From Nioella ostreopsis (GTDB lineage: Bacteria; Pseudomonadota; Alphaproteobacteria; Rhodobacterales; Rhodobacteraceae): a stretch of 50,566 bases of DNA. Every line of letters starts with the position of its first letter. Position 1 is the stretch's first letter. The translations under genes were made by a program, and so were the position numbers. The notes beneath the pieces were generated by a model. The model was not told where the DNA came from and did no database searches. It was given only the letters and a program-made list of their open reading frames with translations. The DNA is taken from NCBI RefSeq assembly GCF_004000255.1, contig NZ_RCIQ01000025.1:1-50566 (forward strand). The letters are read 5' to 3'. This document shows positions 42,675 through 50,566 of the stretch, piece by piece.

Positions 42675-42684
42675 TCAGCGCCCG

Positions 42685-43719
42685 CTACCCGCGCAGCACC
42701 CTGTCGGTGAGGTTCAGGCGCGTGGCCACGATCGGGCAGAGAAGCGGCTCTAATTCCGGCTCTCTGCGCAAGACCTCTTCCAGATCGTCCAGCCGGTTCG
42801 TGGCGATCAGTTGCAGGACATCGCTTCGCACGCTTCCATCCTGCCGCCGGGGCAAGTGGGCTACGGGCTGAACCAGTTCGGCCCGCGCCTCGGGGATAAG
42901 GGCGCGTAGTTCAGCGGCATCCATGTCCGTTTCCGCAAAGACGTATACCCCAACCCCGCGCGCGGGCAGGGCGTAGGTGCACAAGGCCACGTCGCGCAAG
43001 GCGTCATGCCGGGCCGCCAGATCGCGGATCGCGGGACCGTCGCGGGCGATCCGGTCTTCGGTGCCTTCTCCGTCGGACCAGTTCATCAGCCGCCGGGTAA
43101 TGAAGTTGTAGACAGGCTTGACGGTCGCCATCCAGATGCGCGACGGCAGTGACTTGCGGGCCAGCAAGCGCTTTTCGGATGCTGTCAGAAGGTCCGGCGC
43201 GAAAGCGCGTTTCTGTTTCAGAAGATGCCGCAGATCCTCTCTCGCCATGGTGCGGAACACTACCCCACGCCGCCGGTGGACGCTGGCCAGTTGAAAGTCG
43301 ATGACCGCTGCGCGACCTTCTGGTGTGCGCAGCCAGTTCTGCGGTTTGGCAATGTCGTTATGGGTGACCCCGCGTCGCCGCATCTGACGCAAGAGCCGTT
43401 TGGCGTCGCGGTAGAATTCGCGATCAACCGGGCGGGCCAGTTGCAGGGGTGTCCCCTCCGACCAGCTGCGCAGCAACCCGACCTTGTCGACGCGCAACAA
43501 CTCCGGCGTGCCCTCGATACCCTGCACCGCCCTCAGCCCCCGTATTTCCTTGCGCGCCAGATACCATGCCACGGGCCGCGCCCAGATCGGCACCCCATCC
43601 AGCTTGCGCAAGGCCACTTTGCGGGACGGATCTTCGGCCAGATGACCGGCGATGGTTTCCGAGAAAACGTCGCGTTTCAGCACCGTATCCGGCACGAAGG
43701 TCAGGGGCAGCTCTGGCAT
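42685..43719 (-). CDS. Protein-kinase-fold protein (lipopolysaccharide- or RIO-kinase-like)
   Basis: The 344-residue protein has a catalytic loop reading H120-N-D-I-A-K-P-Q-N128, where Asp122 and Asn128 match the kinase HxD...N pattern. A DFQ in place of DFG is at 141-143 and a possible Lys at about 38. The N-lobe is short. The C-terminal 100 residues (beginning near VALCTYALPARGVGVYVFAE) have no kinase counterpart that I recognise and look somewhat like an acyl-CoA synthetase C-terminus. The ATG at 43719 has GGGG ahead; a TTG start earlier is less likely. Substrate unknown. Confidence 0.72.
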   Translation of the reverse strand: MPELPLTFVPDTVLKRDVFSETIAGHLAEDPSRKVALRKLDGVPIWARPVAWYLARKEIRGLRAVQGIEGTPELLRVDKVGLLRSWSEGTPLQLARPVDREFYRDAKRLLRQMRRRGVTHNDIAKPQNWLRTPEGRAAVIDFQLASVHRRRGVVFRTMAREDLRHLLKQKRAFAPDLLTASEKRLLARKSLPSRIWMATVKPVYNFITRRLMNWSDGEGTEDRIARDGPAIRDLAARHDALRDVALCTYALPARGVGVYVFAETDMDAAELRALIPEARAELVQPVAHLPRRQDGSVRSDVLQLIATNRLDDLEEVLRREPELEPLLCPIVATRLNLTDRVLRG

Positions 43720-43732
43720 ATCGGGAGACCCC

Positions 43733-43769
43733 AAAAAACAACATCCGGGGGCGGTGATACCCCCGGATG
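43733..43769 (-). terminator. Intrinsic terminator of the aldehyde dehydrogenase gene
   Basis: On the minus strand CATCCGGGGG pairs with CCCCCGGATG across an eight-base loop and is followed by TTGTTTTTTG. It lies 25 bases after the stop at 43794. Confidence 0.92.
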
Positions 43770-43793
43770 CAAAGGTTTGTCCATGTTCTCCGA

Positions 43794-45239
43794 TCAGGCG
43801 TCGTCGCTGGACCAGCCCGACACCGCCTTGACCTCGCAGAAATCCTCCAGCCCGAAGACACCGCCTTCGCGCCCGTTTCCGGATTTCTTCATGCCACCGA
43901 AGGGGCTGCCCGCGCCGCGACCCTGGCCGTTCATTTCGACCATGCCGGACCGCAGCTTCCGCGCCAGACGGTTGCGCTTGGCCCCATCTTGCGTCTGGAC
44001 GTAGTTCGTCAGGCCGTATTCGGTGTCATTGGCAATCGCCAGCGCCTCGGCCTCATCCTCGAACGGGATGATCGACAGGACCGGCCCGAAGATTTCCTCG
44101 CGCGCGATGGTCATGTCGTTGTTCACGTCAGCAAAGACTGTCGGCCGCACGAAATAGCCCTTGTTGAAGCCCTCGGGCCGTCCAAGGCCACCTGCCACAA
44201 GACGCGCGCCTTCTTCGATCCCCTTGGCAATCAAACCTTGGATCTTGTCGAACTGCATCTGGCTGACCACCGGGCCGATATGGCGGCCGGACTCGCTGGC
44301 CAGACCCACAGTGGTGGCGTCAGCCGTGGCGGCGGCGATCTCTACCGCCTGATCGTAAATGTCTCGCTGCACCAGCATCCTTGTCGGTGCATTGCAGGAC
44401 TGGCCGGAGTTGTTGAAGCAGTGGATCGCGCCCCGTTTGACGGCCTTTTCATCCGCATCGGCGAATATGATGTTCGCCCCCTTGCCGCCAAGTTCCAGAT
44501 GCACGGGCTTCAGCGTATCCGCCGCGTTCTTGGAAATCGCGATGCCTGCGCGGGTCGATCCGGTGAAGCTGATTGCGTCGATGCCGGGATGCGCCGTCAT
44601 CATCGAGCCCACGCCCGCCCCGTCCCCGTTGATCATGTTGAACACACCTGCAGGCACGCCCGCCTCATCCAGGATCTCGGCCCAGACCAGCGACGACAGC
44701 GGCGCAATCTCGGAGGGCTTGAGGATCATCGTGCAGCCGGTGGCGAGCGCCGGGATCACCTTCAGCGTGACCTGATTCATCGGCCAGTTCCAGGGCGTGA
44801 TCATGCCGACGACGCCGACACCTTCGTAGATGATCCGGTCGTTCGGTGCGTGGTCGCCCAGGGGGCGTTCGAACTCGAAATCCTCCAGCGCCTTGATGAA
44901 GTTCGAGATGTGCCAAGTGCCCGCGCCGACCTGCGAGGACCGCGCCATGTCAATGGGTGCGCCCATCTCGGTCGAGATCGCCTGCGCCATGTCCTCGCCA
45001 CGGGCCTTGTAGACCTCCAGCACCTTGCGGATCAGGTCCAGCCGGTCCTGCTTGGACGTATAGGCATAGCTTTCAAACGCAGTGCGGGCTGCTGCAACGG
45101 CGGCGTCCACATCGGCCTGCCCGCCGAGGGAAATCGTTGCGCAGACCTCCTCGGTCGAGGGGTTGATGACGTCGAAATCATTGGGCTGGCTCGGGGCCAC
45201 CCATTGGCCGTTGATGTAGAAATCTGTGCTCTTGGGCAT
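43794..45239 (-). CDS. Aldehyde dehydrogenase, NAD(P)-dependent
   Basis: The 481-residue protein has the complete active site: Asn151 in TPWNWP, Glu249 in HLELGGKGAN and Cys282 in NSGQSCNAPTR. It belongs to the broad aldehyde dehydrogenase family; the general form suggests an aliphatic or betaine-type aldehyde. The ATG at 45239 follows GGGAGACAG; longer in-frame extensions upstream have no such site and no conserved sequence. It is a single gene divergent from the peroxiredoxin gene with 226 bases between. Confidence 0.92.
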   Translation of the reverse strand: MPKSTDFYINGQWVAPSQPNDFDVINPSTEEVCATISLGGQADVDAAVAAARTAFESYAYTSKQDRLDLIRKVLEVYKARGEDMAQAISTEMGAPIDMARSSQVGAGTWHISNFIKALEDFEFERPLGDHAPNDRIIYEGVGVVGMITPWNWPMNQVTLKVIPALATGCTMILKPSEIAPLSSLVWAEILDEAGVPAGVFNMINGDGAGVGSMMTAHPGIDAISFTGSTRAGIAISKNAADTLKPVHLELGGKGANIIFADADEKAVKRGAIHCFNNSGQSCNAPTRMLVQRDIYDQAVEIAAATADATTVGLASESGRHIGPVVSQMQFDKIQGLIAKGIEEGARLVAGGLGRPEGFNKGYFVRPTVFADVNNDMTIAREEIFGPVLSIIPFEDEAEALAIANDTEYGLTNYVQTQDGAKRNRLARKLRSGMVEMNGQGRGAGSPFGGMKKSGNGREGGVFGLEDFCEVKAVSGWSSDDA

Positions 45240-45465
45240 GATCTGTCTCCCTTGTTCGGCGCGGAGCCTGTCATTGACTGACGCCAAGGACAAGGCCCCC
45301 CGTTCGTGACGCGACGGAGTTGCAGGAACGCCTGTCACATCCTGCCGCAGTGCGGCGGAATGTCTGTCCCTTTTTAAAAGGATTCTAAGTTTTGGCGGTG
45401 TAAGTCCCCCTCGGAATACCCATATTATAGTTGACGACAGCAACCAAATAACGAGGAGTCAGAGT

Positions 45466-46119
45466 ATGGCCCTGCGCATCAACGACACCATCCCCAACCT
45501 TACCGTGGAAACCGATCAGGGCAGCTTTGCCCTGCATGACTGGATCGGAGACAACTGGGCGATCCTGTTCAGCCACCCCAAGGATTTCACCCCCGTCTGC
45601 ACCACCGAATTCGGCGCTGTCGCCCAACTGGCCGACGAATGGGAAAAGCGCGGCACCAAGGTGCTGGGAATTTCCGTCGATGGGGTGGAAGAACATGTGA
45701 AGTGGAAGGGTGACATCGAATCCGTCGGTGGCGCCAAGGCGGGCTTCCCGATCGTGGCCGACACCGATCTGCAAGTGTCCAAGGCCTTCGACATGCTTCA
45801 GGCCGACTATTACCTGTCCGACAATCCGACACCTGCCGACAGCCAGACTGTGCGCACCGTCTTCATCATCGGCCCCGACAAGCAGCTGAAACTGTCGATG
45901 ACCTACCCGATGAATGTGGGCCGCAATTTCGCAGAGGTGCTGCGCGCGCTGGATGCGCTCCAGACCGCCGCGCGCGAAACCGTCGCGACCCCAGCCAACT
46001 GGACCCCGGGCGGTGACGTTGTGGTGCCGCTGTCGGTCAGTGACGAGGACGCCATCGCCAAGTATGGCGAGATCGACAAGAAACTGCCCTATCTGCGCAT
46101 GGCGAAGCTCTCTGCCTGA
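45466..46119 (+). CDS. 1-Cys peroxiredoxin (Prx6 type)
   Basis: The 217-residue protein carries PVCTTE with peroxidatic Cys45 and has no resolving cysteine elsewhere, the Prx6 pattern. The long C-terminal arm (PANWTPGGDVVVPLS) is also typical. It reduces hydrogen and organic peroxides. GAGGAG lies nine bases ahead of the ATG. The upstream region is AT-rich and likely holds a stress-regulated promoter, but I cannot define a regulator site. Confidence 0.93.
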   Translation: MALRINDTIPNLTVETDQGSFALHDWIGDNWAILFSHPKDFTPVCTTEFGAVAQLADEWEKRGTKVLGISVDGVEEHVKWKGDIESVGGAKAGFPIVADTDLQVSKAFDMLQADYYLSDNPTPADSQTVRTVFIIGPDKQLKLSMTYPMNVGRNFAEVLRALDALQTAARETVATPANWTPGGDVVVPLSVSDEDAIAKYGEIDKKLPYLRMAKLSA

Positions 46120-46144
46120 TCTGCCTCAGGTCGCAGTAAAGAAG

Positions 46145-46174
46145 AGGCCCCTGGGACGGTTCCAGGGGCCTTTT
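46145..46174. terminator. Bidirectional intrinsic terminator between peroxiredoxin and L,D-transpeptidase genes
   Basis: AGGCCCCTGG pairs with CCAGGGGCCT around a seven-base loop, with TTT on the plus strand and a pyrimidine-rich TCTTC on the minus strand. It serves two convergent genes. Confidence 0.88.
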
Positions 46175-46190
46175 GCGTTCCGTTTTGACT

Positions 46191-46751
46191 TTAGACGGGG
46201 TGCAAGCGAACAGGCGTTCCCACATCCACCATGTCGTACAGTTGGATCACATGGTCATTCACCATCCGGATGCAGCCAGAGGATGCCGACATGCCGATAG
46301 ACCACGGCTGAGGCGTTCCGTGGATGCGCAAAAGCGAATCGCCATTGCCCGTATAGAGGTACAGCGCCCGGGCCCCGAGCGGGTTGTCCGGGCCGCCCTC
46401 CATGCCACCTGAGAACTGCGAATAGACCTCCGGCTCGCGCGCGATCATGCTCGGCGTCGGCGTCCAGCTTGGCCATTCGGCCTTTCGCCCAACCCGGAAA
46501 TAGCCGGATGCCTGACGGCCTTCGCGCCCCACGGCAACGCCAAATCTTAGCGCCGTGTCATTCTCATGCACCAGATATAGGAAATGTGCCCCCATATCGA
46601 CATGGATCGTGCCGGGGCGAAAGCCGGGGTTGATGTTGACCATTTGCGGCTCGTACCGGCTGGACAACTGCCAGCTTTCGGTGGCGCCCGCGATGGTCGG
46701 TGTCAGGGCCAGCGCGGCCCCGGTCGAAATGAAATGGCGGCGGGTCAGCAT
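46191..46751 (-). CDS. L,D-transpeptidase (YkuD domain), exported
   Basis: The 186-residue protein starts MLTRRHFISTGAALALTPTI, a signal with twin arginines. The YkuD catalytic site is His144 (RIHGTP) and Cys160 in SASSGCIRM. It cross-links peptidoglycan by 3-3 bonds or attaches proteins to the wall. Of several in-frame starts I choose the ATG at 46751, because GGGGAGGG stands at proper distance; the ATG nine bases earlier touches that site. Confidence 0.88.
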   Translation of the reverse strand: MLTRRHFISTGAALALTPTIAGATESWQLSSRYEPQMVNINPGFRPGTIHVDMGAHFLYLVHENDTALRFGVAVGREGRQASGYFRVGRKAEWPSWTPTPSMIAREPEVYSQFSGGMEGGPDNPLGARALYLYTGNGDSLLRIHGTPQPWSIGMSASSGCIRMVNDHVIQLYDMVDVGTPVRLHPV

Positions 46752-46862
46752 CGGCAGCATCCCTCCCCTCTGGTGAAAAATCTGAACTCGGAAGAGTTTG
46801 GCCGAAGCCGACCCGCTAGGGCAAGCCCTTGAGTGCAAAGGTTTTCACGCGGACGCCTGCAG

Positions 46863-46891
46863 CTGTCACAAGAGAGATACAAAACTGTCAT
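46863..46891 (+). promoter_or_regulatory. Possible Pho box ahead of the large Tat-exported protein
   Basis: CTGTCAC at 46863-46869 and CTGTCAT at 46885-46891 are direct repeats exactly 22 bases apart, twice the 11-base step of PhoB binding units. The middle unit (GAGATAC) is weak. The pair ends 62 bases before the ATG of the exported protein. This suggests induction by phosphate starvation. Confidence 0.5.
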
Positions 46892-46953
46892 CTGCCCATG
46901 ACACGATACCGGTACCCGGTCCTCGGTTTCACAACACAGCTCTGAGGACTGAC

Positions 46954-49101
46954 ATGACCGACAAGCTCGCTACCTCCCCGGCACAACAGCTTTCCGTTTC
47001 CCGCCGTTCTGTTCTGCGCGGCGCCATCGCACTGAGCGCAGGCGCCACCGCGTTCGGCGCCGGGCTGCTGCGCTCCACCTCCGCGCTGGCGCAGACCGCC
47101 GTGATCCGGTCGATCGGCGAAGTCACCGCGCTGATCCCCGAGGCCTCGACCGCTGGCGACACCGCCGCCTATCTGGTCGATGGCCAGTCCGGGAACACCA
47201 ACTTCCCCTTCGTCAGCAACATGAAGCCGATCGCCACCATCGGTGAGGTCGATGCCGAAACCGGTATGGCTCTGACCGGGTATCCGGATGGCCACGCCGC
47301 CTTGCTGGCCGATAACGACACCATCCGCGTCATCTACCAGTCCGAATCCTATGGCACGATGTCGAACGAGACCTATCCCCAGGTCATGAATTCCGGCGCC
47401 ACCTTCACCGGCAGCCACATCCACACCATCGACTACGACCGCGCCGCATTCGCCGACTTCCTGTCGAACGACACCGCCGCGTCGGAGATGGTGCGTGGCT
47501 CGGGCCATCTCTACAACACGATCTTCAACGTGTTTGGTGAGGAAGTCATGCCCGCCGCAGAGGGCGGCAAATGGGGCAACCAGACCCTGGCAGACGGCAC
47601 CGTCATCCCCTTCGCCCCGGCGATGCAGCTGTCCGAGGCCGATTTCTTCGCCCAGTCCTTCTGCGGCGCCTATTACGAGCAGGCGAACAAATACGGCGAC
47701 GGGATCGGTTTTGCCGACGACGTCTGGCTGACCGCCGAAGAATGGAACATCCAGCGCATGTTCAACGTCACCAACGCATCCGGTGACACTGTCGGCCAGA
47801 TGGTCGACGCCCACGACACGATGGGCCTGGCCTCCGTCGTCGTCGATATCGCCAATGAAACGGCCTACACCGTACCGGCACTGGGTCAGACCGGCTATGA
47901 AAAGCTGCTGCCGATCAACCCCGGCCACCCCGACTACGTCGTCCTCGTCGCTGCCGGTTACAACCACGACGTCGAGCCTGCGCCGCTGAAGATCTATGTC
48001 GGCCGCAAAGGTCTGGACGCAGCCGGCAACCCGGTCGGGGCTGACGCTTCGGCCCGCGATCAATTCCTGGCCCGCAATGGCCTGCTGAACGGTCGTCTCT
48101 ACGGCCTGGCCCTGGCAAACGACGCTTTCGCGGGTCTGGGCATCGACTCCCCGTCTCTCGAAGACAAGATGATGGACGCCTACCTGACCAACGCCGATGC
48201 GCCCGATGCCTTCGACGCGGTCTTCGCACCCACCTCCTACCAGTGGGCCGGTTGGGACGCGAACGTCTCGGTGCGGGACACCGAGATGCTCAAGTGGCAG
48301 GACGAAGCCGAACAGCCCGCGGGCCACATGTTCTTCGTCGGCGACTCCAAGACCGAGCACCCGGCTGTCGATCCGAACATCGCCAACACCCGTTGGGTCC
48401 AGAACATGACCCAGGAAGGCGGCATCCTCGGCTTTGACCTGCCGAACCTGGCCGACGAGCTTGCAGCCGCCAACGGCGAACTGCCCGCAACCGTCACCAC
48501 CCGCGTGACCCGCACCCTGGCCGCCGTTGACGGTGCCCTGACCCTGAACGTTGGCGATGCAGGCATCAAGCATGGCGGCGCAGGCACCCACGCCACCTGG
48601 GAAGACGGGTCCGCAAAGGCCGTGGCCCCCGACGGTCTGATGTGGGTGAAAGCCTCTGACGCCGATGTGCTGATCGTGGACGAAGACTCCGGCAACGACT
48701 ATGGCGAGCGCAAATACGCCCTGATGCTCAACGCCGACACGCTGATGGTCGAACCGGCGGCGTCCGGCTACTTCCTGGCCATGGCAGGCGGATCCGAGAA
48801 CCCGCGCGCCGCAGCCGGTGTCGAGGCCTATGCAGGCACCAGCAGCCGCGCCACCTCGTCGGAATTCTCCGGCACCTGGCCGGTGACCGCGCTTGTCGCC
48901 CGCAAAGGGGACGGCAGCTTCTACAGCCGGGAAGAGCTGTCCGGCACTGCGATCCAGGACATCATGGGGTCGATGCCGATCAACGATCAGACCTTCATCG
49001 GCGTGGTGCAGCACCGGTCCGGCTCTGGCGGCGCGGTGGCCGAGACCAACGCGGATGCGGGCGGTCAGCTGTTCATGTTCTCGCTGAACCTGCCGGTCTG
49101 A
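46954..49101 (+). CDS. Large Tat-exported protein, distantly PhoX/DUF839-like
   Basis: The 715-residue protein has a twin-arginine signal (SRRSVLRGAIALSAGATAFG, cleavage near ALA-QT) and is exported folded. The body is acidic and rich in Asn, Asp and Ala. Several parts recall the beta-propeller phosphatase PhoX: a conserved-looking early block (NFPFVSNMKPIATIGEVD) and APDGLMWVKASDADVLIVDE near residue 565, similar to the SPDGL-WFD-x-LWI pattern. The putative Pho box upstream supports a phosphate-related role. I cannot show the metal ligands, so this is a suggestion. GAGG lies ahead of the chosen ATG. It could instead be a surface or binding protein. Confidence 0.6.
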   Translation: MTDKLATSPAQQLSVSRRSVLRGAIALSAGATAFGAGLLRSTSALAQTAVIRSIGEVTALIPEASTAGDTAAYLVDGQSGNTNFPFVSNMKPIATIGEVDAETGMALTGYPDGHAALLADNDTIRVIYQSESYGTMSNETYPQVMNSGATFTGSHIHTIDYDRAAFADFLSNDTAASEMVRGSGHLYNTIFNVFGEEVMPAAEGGKWGNQTLADGTVIPFAPAMQLSEADFFAQSFCGAYYEQANKYGDGIGFADDVWLTAEEWNIQRMFNVTNASGDTVGQMVDAHDTMGLASVVVDIANETAYTVPALGQTGYEKLLPINPGHPDYVVLVAAGYNHDVEPAPLKIYVGRKGLDAAGNPVGADASARDQFLARNGLLNGRLYGLALANDAFAGLGIDSPSLEDKMMDAYLTNADAPDAFDAVFAPTSYQWAGWDANVSVRDTEMLKWQDEAEQPAGHMFFVGDSKTEHPAVDPNIANTRWVQNMTQEGGILGFDLPNLADELAAANGELPATVTTRVTRTLAAVDGALTLNVGDAGIKHGGAGTHATWEDGSAKAVAPDGLMWVKASDADVLIVDEDSGNDYGERKYALMLNADTLMVEPAASGYFLAMAGGSENPRAAAGVEAYAGTSSRATSSEFSGTWPVTALVARKGDGSFYSREELSGTAIQDIMGSMPINDQTFIGVVQHRSGSGGAVAETNADAGGQLFMFSLNLPV

Positions 49102-49118
49102 TCAGGCAACCAAAACGG

Positions 49119-49149
49119 GAGAAGGCGGCGCTGACGCGGCCTTCTTCCT
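49119..49149 (+). terminator. Terminator after the Tat-exported protein, first hairpin
   Basis: GAAGGC pairs with GCCTTC, enclosing a GCG/CGC pairing with a CTGA loop, followed by TTCC. It lies 18 bases after the stop at 49101. Confidence 0.65.
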
Positions 49150-49182
49150 CCGGAATTTTCATGACGAAATCATTCGTTAGCA

Positions 49183-49213
49183 ACCCGGCAAGCCAAGCTT
49201 GCCGGGTCTTTCT
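49183..49213 (+). terminator. Terminator after the Tat-exported protein, second hairpin
   Basis: ACCCGGCAAG pairs with CTTGCCGGGT around CCAAG, followed by CTTTCT. This is a strong second stop before the convergent glycosyltransferase gene. Confidence 0.85.
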
Positions 49214-49299
49214 ATTCGCGAAAACGCTTTTGAGAGGAGAGGAAGATCACTGCCAGACAACCAAGGCGGGTCAGGCGCTTGCCCCACGCTCAGCCAGAG

Positions 49300-49968
49300 T
49301 CACGCCTGCGCCGCCATCAGCGGGTTGGACTTGCGGGCGATGGAATGCTCGGCCCCGATATGGCGGCAGCCGCCGTCCTCCAGATAGCCCACATGCCGCC
49401 CTGCCGCGCGCATGTGGCGGGAGATGTCTTTTTCCTTGCCGAACCGGCTGTAGCCGCCAAGATCCTGCCAGGTGCTGCGGCGGATCACGTGCGGGTTGAA
49501 GGTGAACCCGTACCACCGCATGTGCACGCGCGTCATGAGCGCGTAGGACACGCCACCAACCTCTTCGTATGTCACGCGGGCCGCGCGCTGTGGCTCGATC
49601 GGCATATCATCCAGTTCCCTGACGCAGACAGAGGTCATGGTCGGGTCGGAGTCCAGCAAGGCGATGGCTTCGGGGAGGAAGTCGGTGCGGGCAAAATGCC
49701 AGTCATCCTCGATATGGAAGATATAGGGCGTGTCCACGGCCTCATACATCGCGTCCACAGCGGCGTGATGGCCGACACGACCACCAAGATCAATGCGCCG
49801 CCCATGGGGGCAGAGCCTGTCGAACATCCGGTTCGTGGGGTCATCCCCGAAATCATTGATCGCCACGATCGGCAGCAGCCGCATCTGAGGCCCAAGGCTC
49901 TCGATCGTCTGTTCCAGATAGTCGGGGCGCAGCCCCATCGTCATGCAAATCGTGATCTGCCCGCTCAT
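49300..49968 (-). CDS. Glycosyltransferase family 2-like protein
   Basis: The 222-residue protein has the GT-A outline: MTMGLRPDYLEQTIESLGPQ near the start, the metal-binding DxD position as HIEDDWHFAR, and GFTFNPHVIRRSTWQDLGGYSR in the acceptor part. It lacks membrane segments. It would transfer a sugar from a nucleotide sugar to an unknown acceptor. No sugar-pathway genes lie nearby. It is a lone gene read towards the Tat-exported protein. Confidence 0.75.
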   Translation of the reverse strand: MSGQITICMTMGLRPDYLEQTIESLGPQMRLLPIVAINDFGDDPTNRMFDRLCPHGRRIDLGGRVGHHAAVDAMYEAVDTPYIFHIEDDWHFARTDFLPEAIALLDSDPTMTSVCVRELDDMPIEPQRAARVTYEEVGGVSYALMTRVHMRWYGFTFNPHVIRRSTWQDLGGYSRFGKEKDISRHMRAAGRHVGYLEDGGCRHIGAEHSIARKSNPLMAAQA

Positions 49969-50065
49969 GCCCTTGCCTCTTCTCTCTGCCCCCGGCGGTG
50001 TGCGCTCTTGCGGGCAGGTCTGCTCGTTTTTCTTATCTTTACACAGTTTTTCTCAAAACTTCGGC

Positions 50066-50098
50066 AAAAAAATGACCCCGGGGGAAACCGCGGGGTCA
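50066..50098 (-). terminator. Intrinsic terminator of the small secreted protein gene
   Basis: On the minus strand TGACCCCG pairs with CGGGGTCA and is followed by seven T residues. It lies 22 bases after the stop at 50120. Confidence 0.93.
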
Positions 50099-50119
50099 CT
50101 TCGATCGGGCTGGTGTCGG

Positions 50120-50371
50120 TCAGCCGTTCGGGTCAATATTTTGCGGGCAGTAGTGCCGGACATACATGTAGTAGCCCGGCGGCTGATCCGTCTGGACCAC
50201 GTCGATTTCGTATGGCTCGACGAATGTTCCAGCCTCTGACATGCCGATATACCAGCCATTGGCATCGTAGTTGCAGATTTCGACAGCGGTCAGCATGACC
50301 ATATCGTCCGATTGTGCATGTGCCGCCCCCGCAAGCGCGAAGAGCGTACAGCCAAGAATGCAATGTTTCAT
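50120..50371 (-). CDS. Small secreted protein of unknown function
   Basis: The 83-residue protein starts MKHCILGCTLFALAGAAHAQ, a clear signal peptide cleaved after AHA. The mature part is about 64 residues, with two cysteines (EICNYD and RHYCPQN) that could form one disulfide, and many Tyr. No family recognised. It has its own terminator. Confidence 0.7.
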   Translation of the reverse strand: MKHCILGCTLFALAGAAHAQSDDMVMLTAVEICNYDANGWYIGMSEAGTFVEPYEIDVVQTDQPPGYYMYVRHYCPQNIDPNG

Positions 50372-50489
50372 GAGGTTCCGATCAGATCTGATTGCGCTGG
50401 TCCCGACGCAACTATGCGGTACGGGACGTGAATAGGCAAAACTCTTCTGAAAAATAAAGGTCTTGGGTCAGACCGGTCCTGCGATCACG

Positions 50490-50520
50490 AAAAAGGCCCC
50501 GGTCGTATACGCCGGGGCCT
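50490..50520 (-). terminator. Intrinsic terminator of the gene cut by the right edge
   Basis: On the minus strand AGGCCCCGG pairs with CCGGGGCCT around nine bases, followed by TTTTT. Confidence 0.92.
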
Positions 50521-50546
50521 CTTCCAATTCTCAAGTGCCGTAAAGC

Positions 50547-50566
50547 TTACTCGGCTTCGGGCGCTT
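50547..50566 (-). CDS. C-terminal end of an unidentified protein cut by the window edge
   Basis: The last bases read on the minus strand as ...Ala-Pro-Glu-Ala-Glu followed by a TAA stop at 50547-50549. A strong terminator 27 bases further supports a real gene end. Too little is present to name it. Confidence 0.45.

Noticed and set aside
45240-45465. An OxyR-type site between aldehyde dehydrogenase and peroxiredoxin genes
   Set aside because: The gap is AT-rich but I could not find a regularly spaced ATAG-N7-CTAT-like pattern.
46888-49014. A 708-codon open frame on the minus strand antisense to the Tat-exported protein
   Set aside because: Gly/Val/Asp-rich sequence with no domain; the plus strand has a clear Tat signal and ribosome binding site.

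Overview
The window looks like chromosome of an alphaproteobacterium of the Rhodobacteraceae (Roseobacter-like). The DNA is GC-rich. It carries a TRAP importer, a short Zn-free type bL36, a DUF3775 protein, a DinB with an N-terminal zinc finger and an NAD-type saccharopine dehydrogenase. The assignment rests on gene content read by eye, not on a phylogeny.

Left edge, 1-672. The first 34 codons of a P4-type tyrosine recombinase run off the left edge on the minus strand, so a genomic island probably abuts or starts here. About 570 bases without a convincing gene follow, ending in an operator-like site just ahead of the first catabolic gene.

Catabolic region, 673-19537. A plus-strand run encodes an alpha/beta hydrolase, a two-domain extradiol (VOC) dioxygenase, an SDR with an altered active site, a ThDP enzyme, an aspartate-dehydrogenase-like protein and an aldehyde dehydrogenase. 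An IclR regulator on the minus strand follows. Then comes a second plus-strand run: FAD monooxygenase, TRAP transporter (P, Q, M), sulfatase and a second FAD monooxygenase. Both runs start 25-27 bases after near-identical 25-bp sites (621-645 and 8264-8288), so one regulator probably controls both. A minus-strand operon (15080-18679) carries a cupin, a small unknown protein, a Rieske oxygenase, an SDR and a pentapeptide-like protein; a second IclR regulator is divergent from it. Together the genes describe uptake, hydroxylation, ring opening and side-chain processing of an aromatic or heteroaromatic, perhaps sulfated, compound. The substrate cannot be named from sequence.

Housekeeping stretch, 19648-24521. 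DinB, an N-formylglutamate-amidohydrolase-family protein, tRNA-Val(GAC), rpmJ, and a large secreted repeat protein that seems to be a dead caspase.

Liv operon and two-component system, 24556-36092. A minus-strand branched-chain-amino-acid-type ABC transporter (G, H, M, K, F, plus a 72-residue membrane protein) is flanked by two AMP-forming acyl/aryl-CoA ligases. A hybrid histidine kinase and an OmpR-type regulator diverge from it and may control it.

Right part, 36103-50566. Mostly ordinary single genes: secreted proteins, an M20 amidohydrolase, a histidine phosphatase, saccharopine dehydrogenase, SDR, RluA, a kinase-like protein, aldehyde dehydrogenase, 1-Cys peroxiredoxin, L,D-transpeptidase, a large Tat-exported protein behind a possible Pho box, a glycosyltransferase and a small secreted protein. 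Several clear intrinsic terminators separate them. The last bases hold the end of another minus-strand gene.
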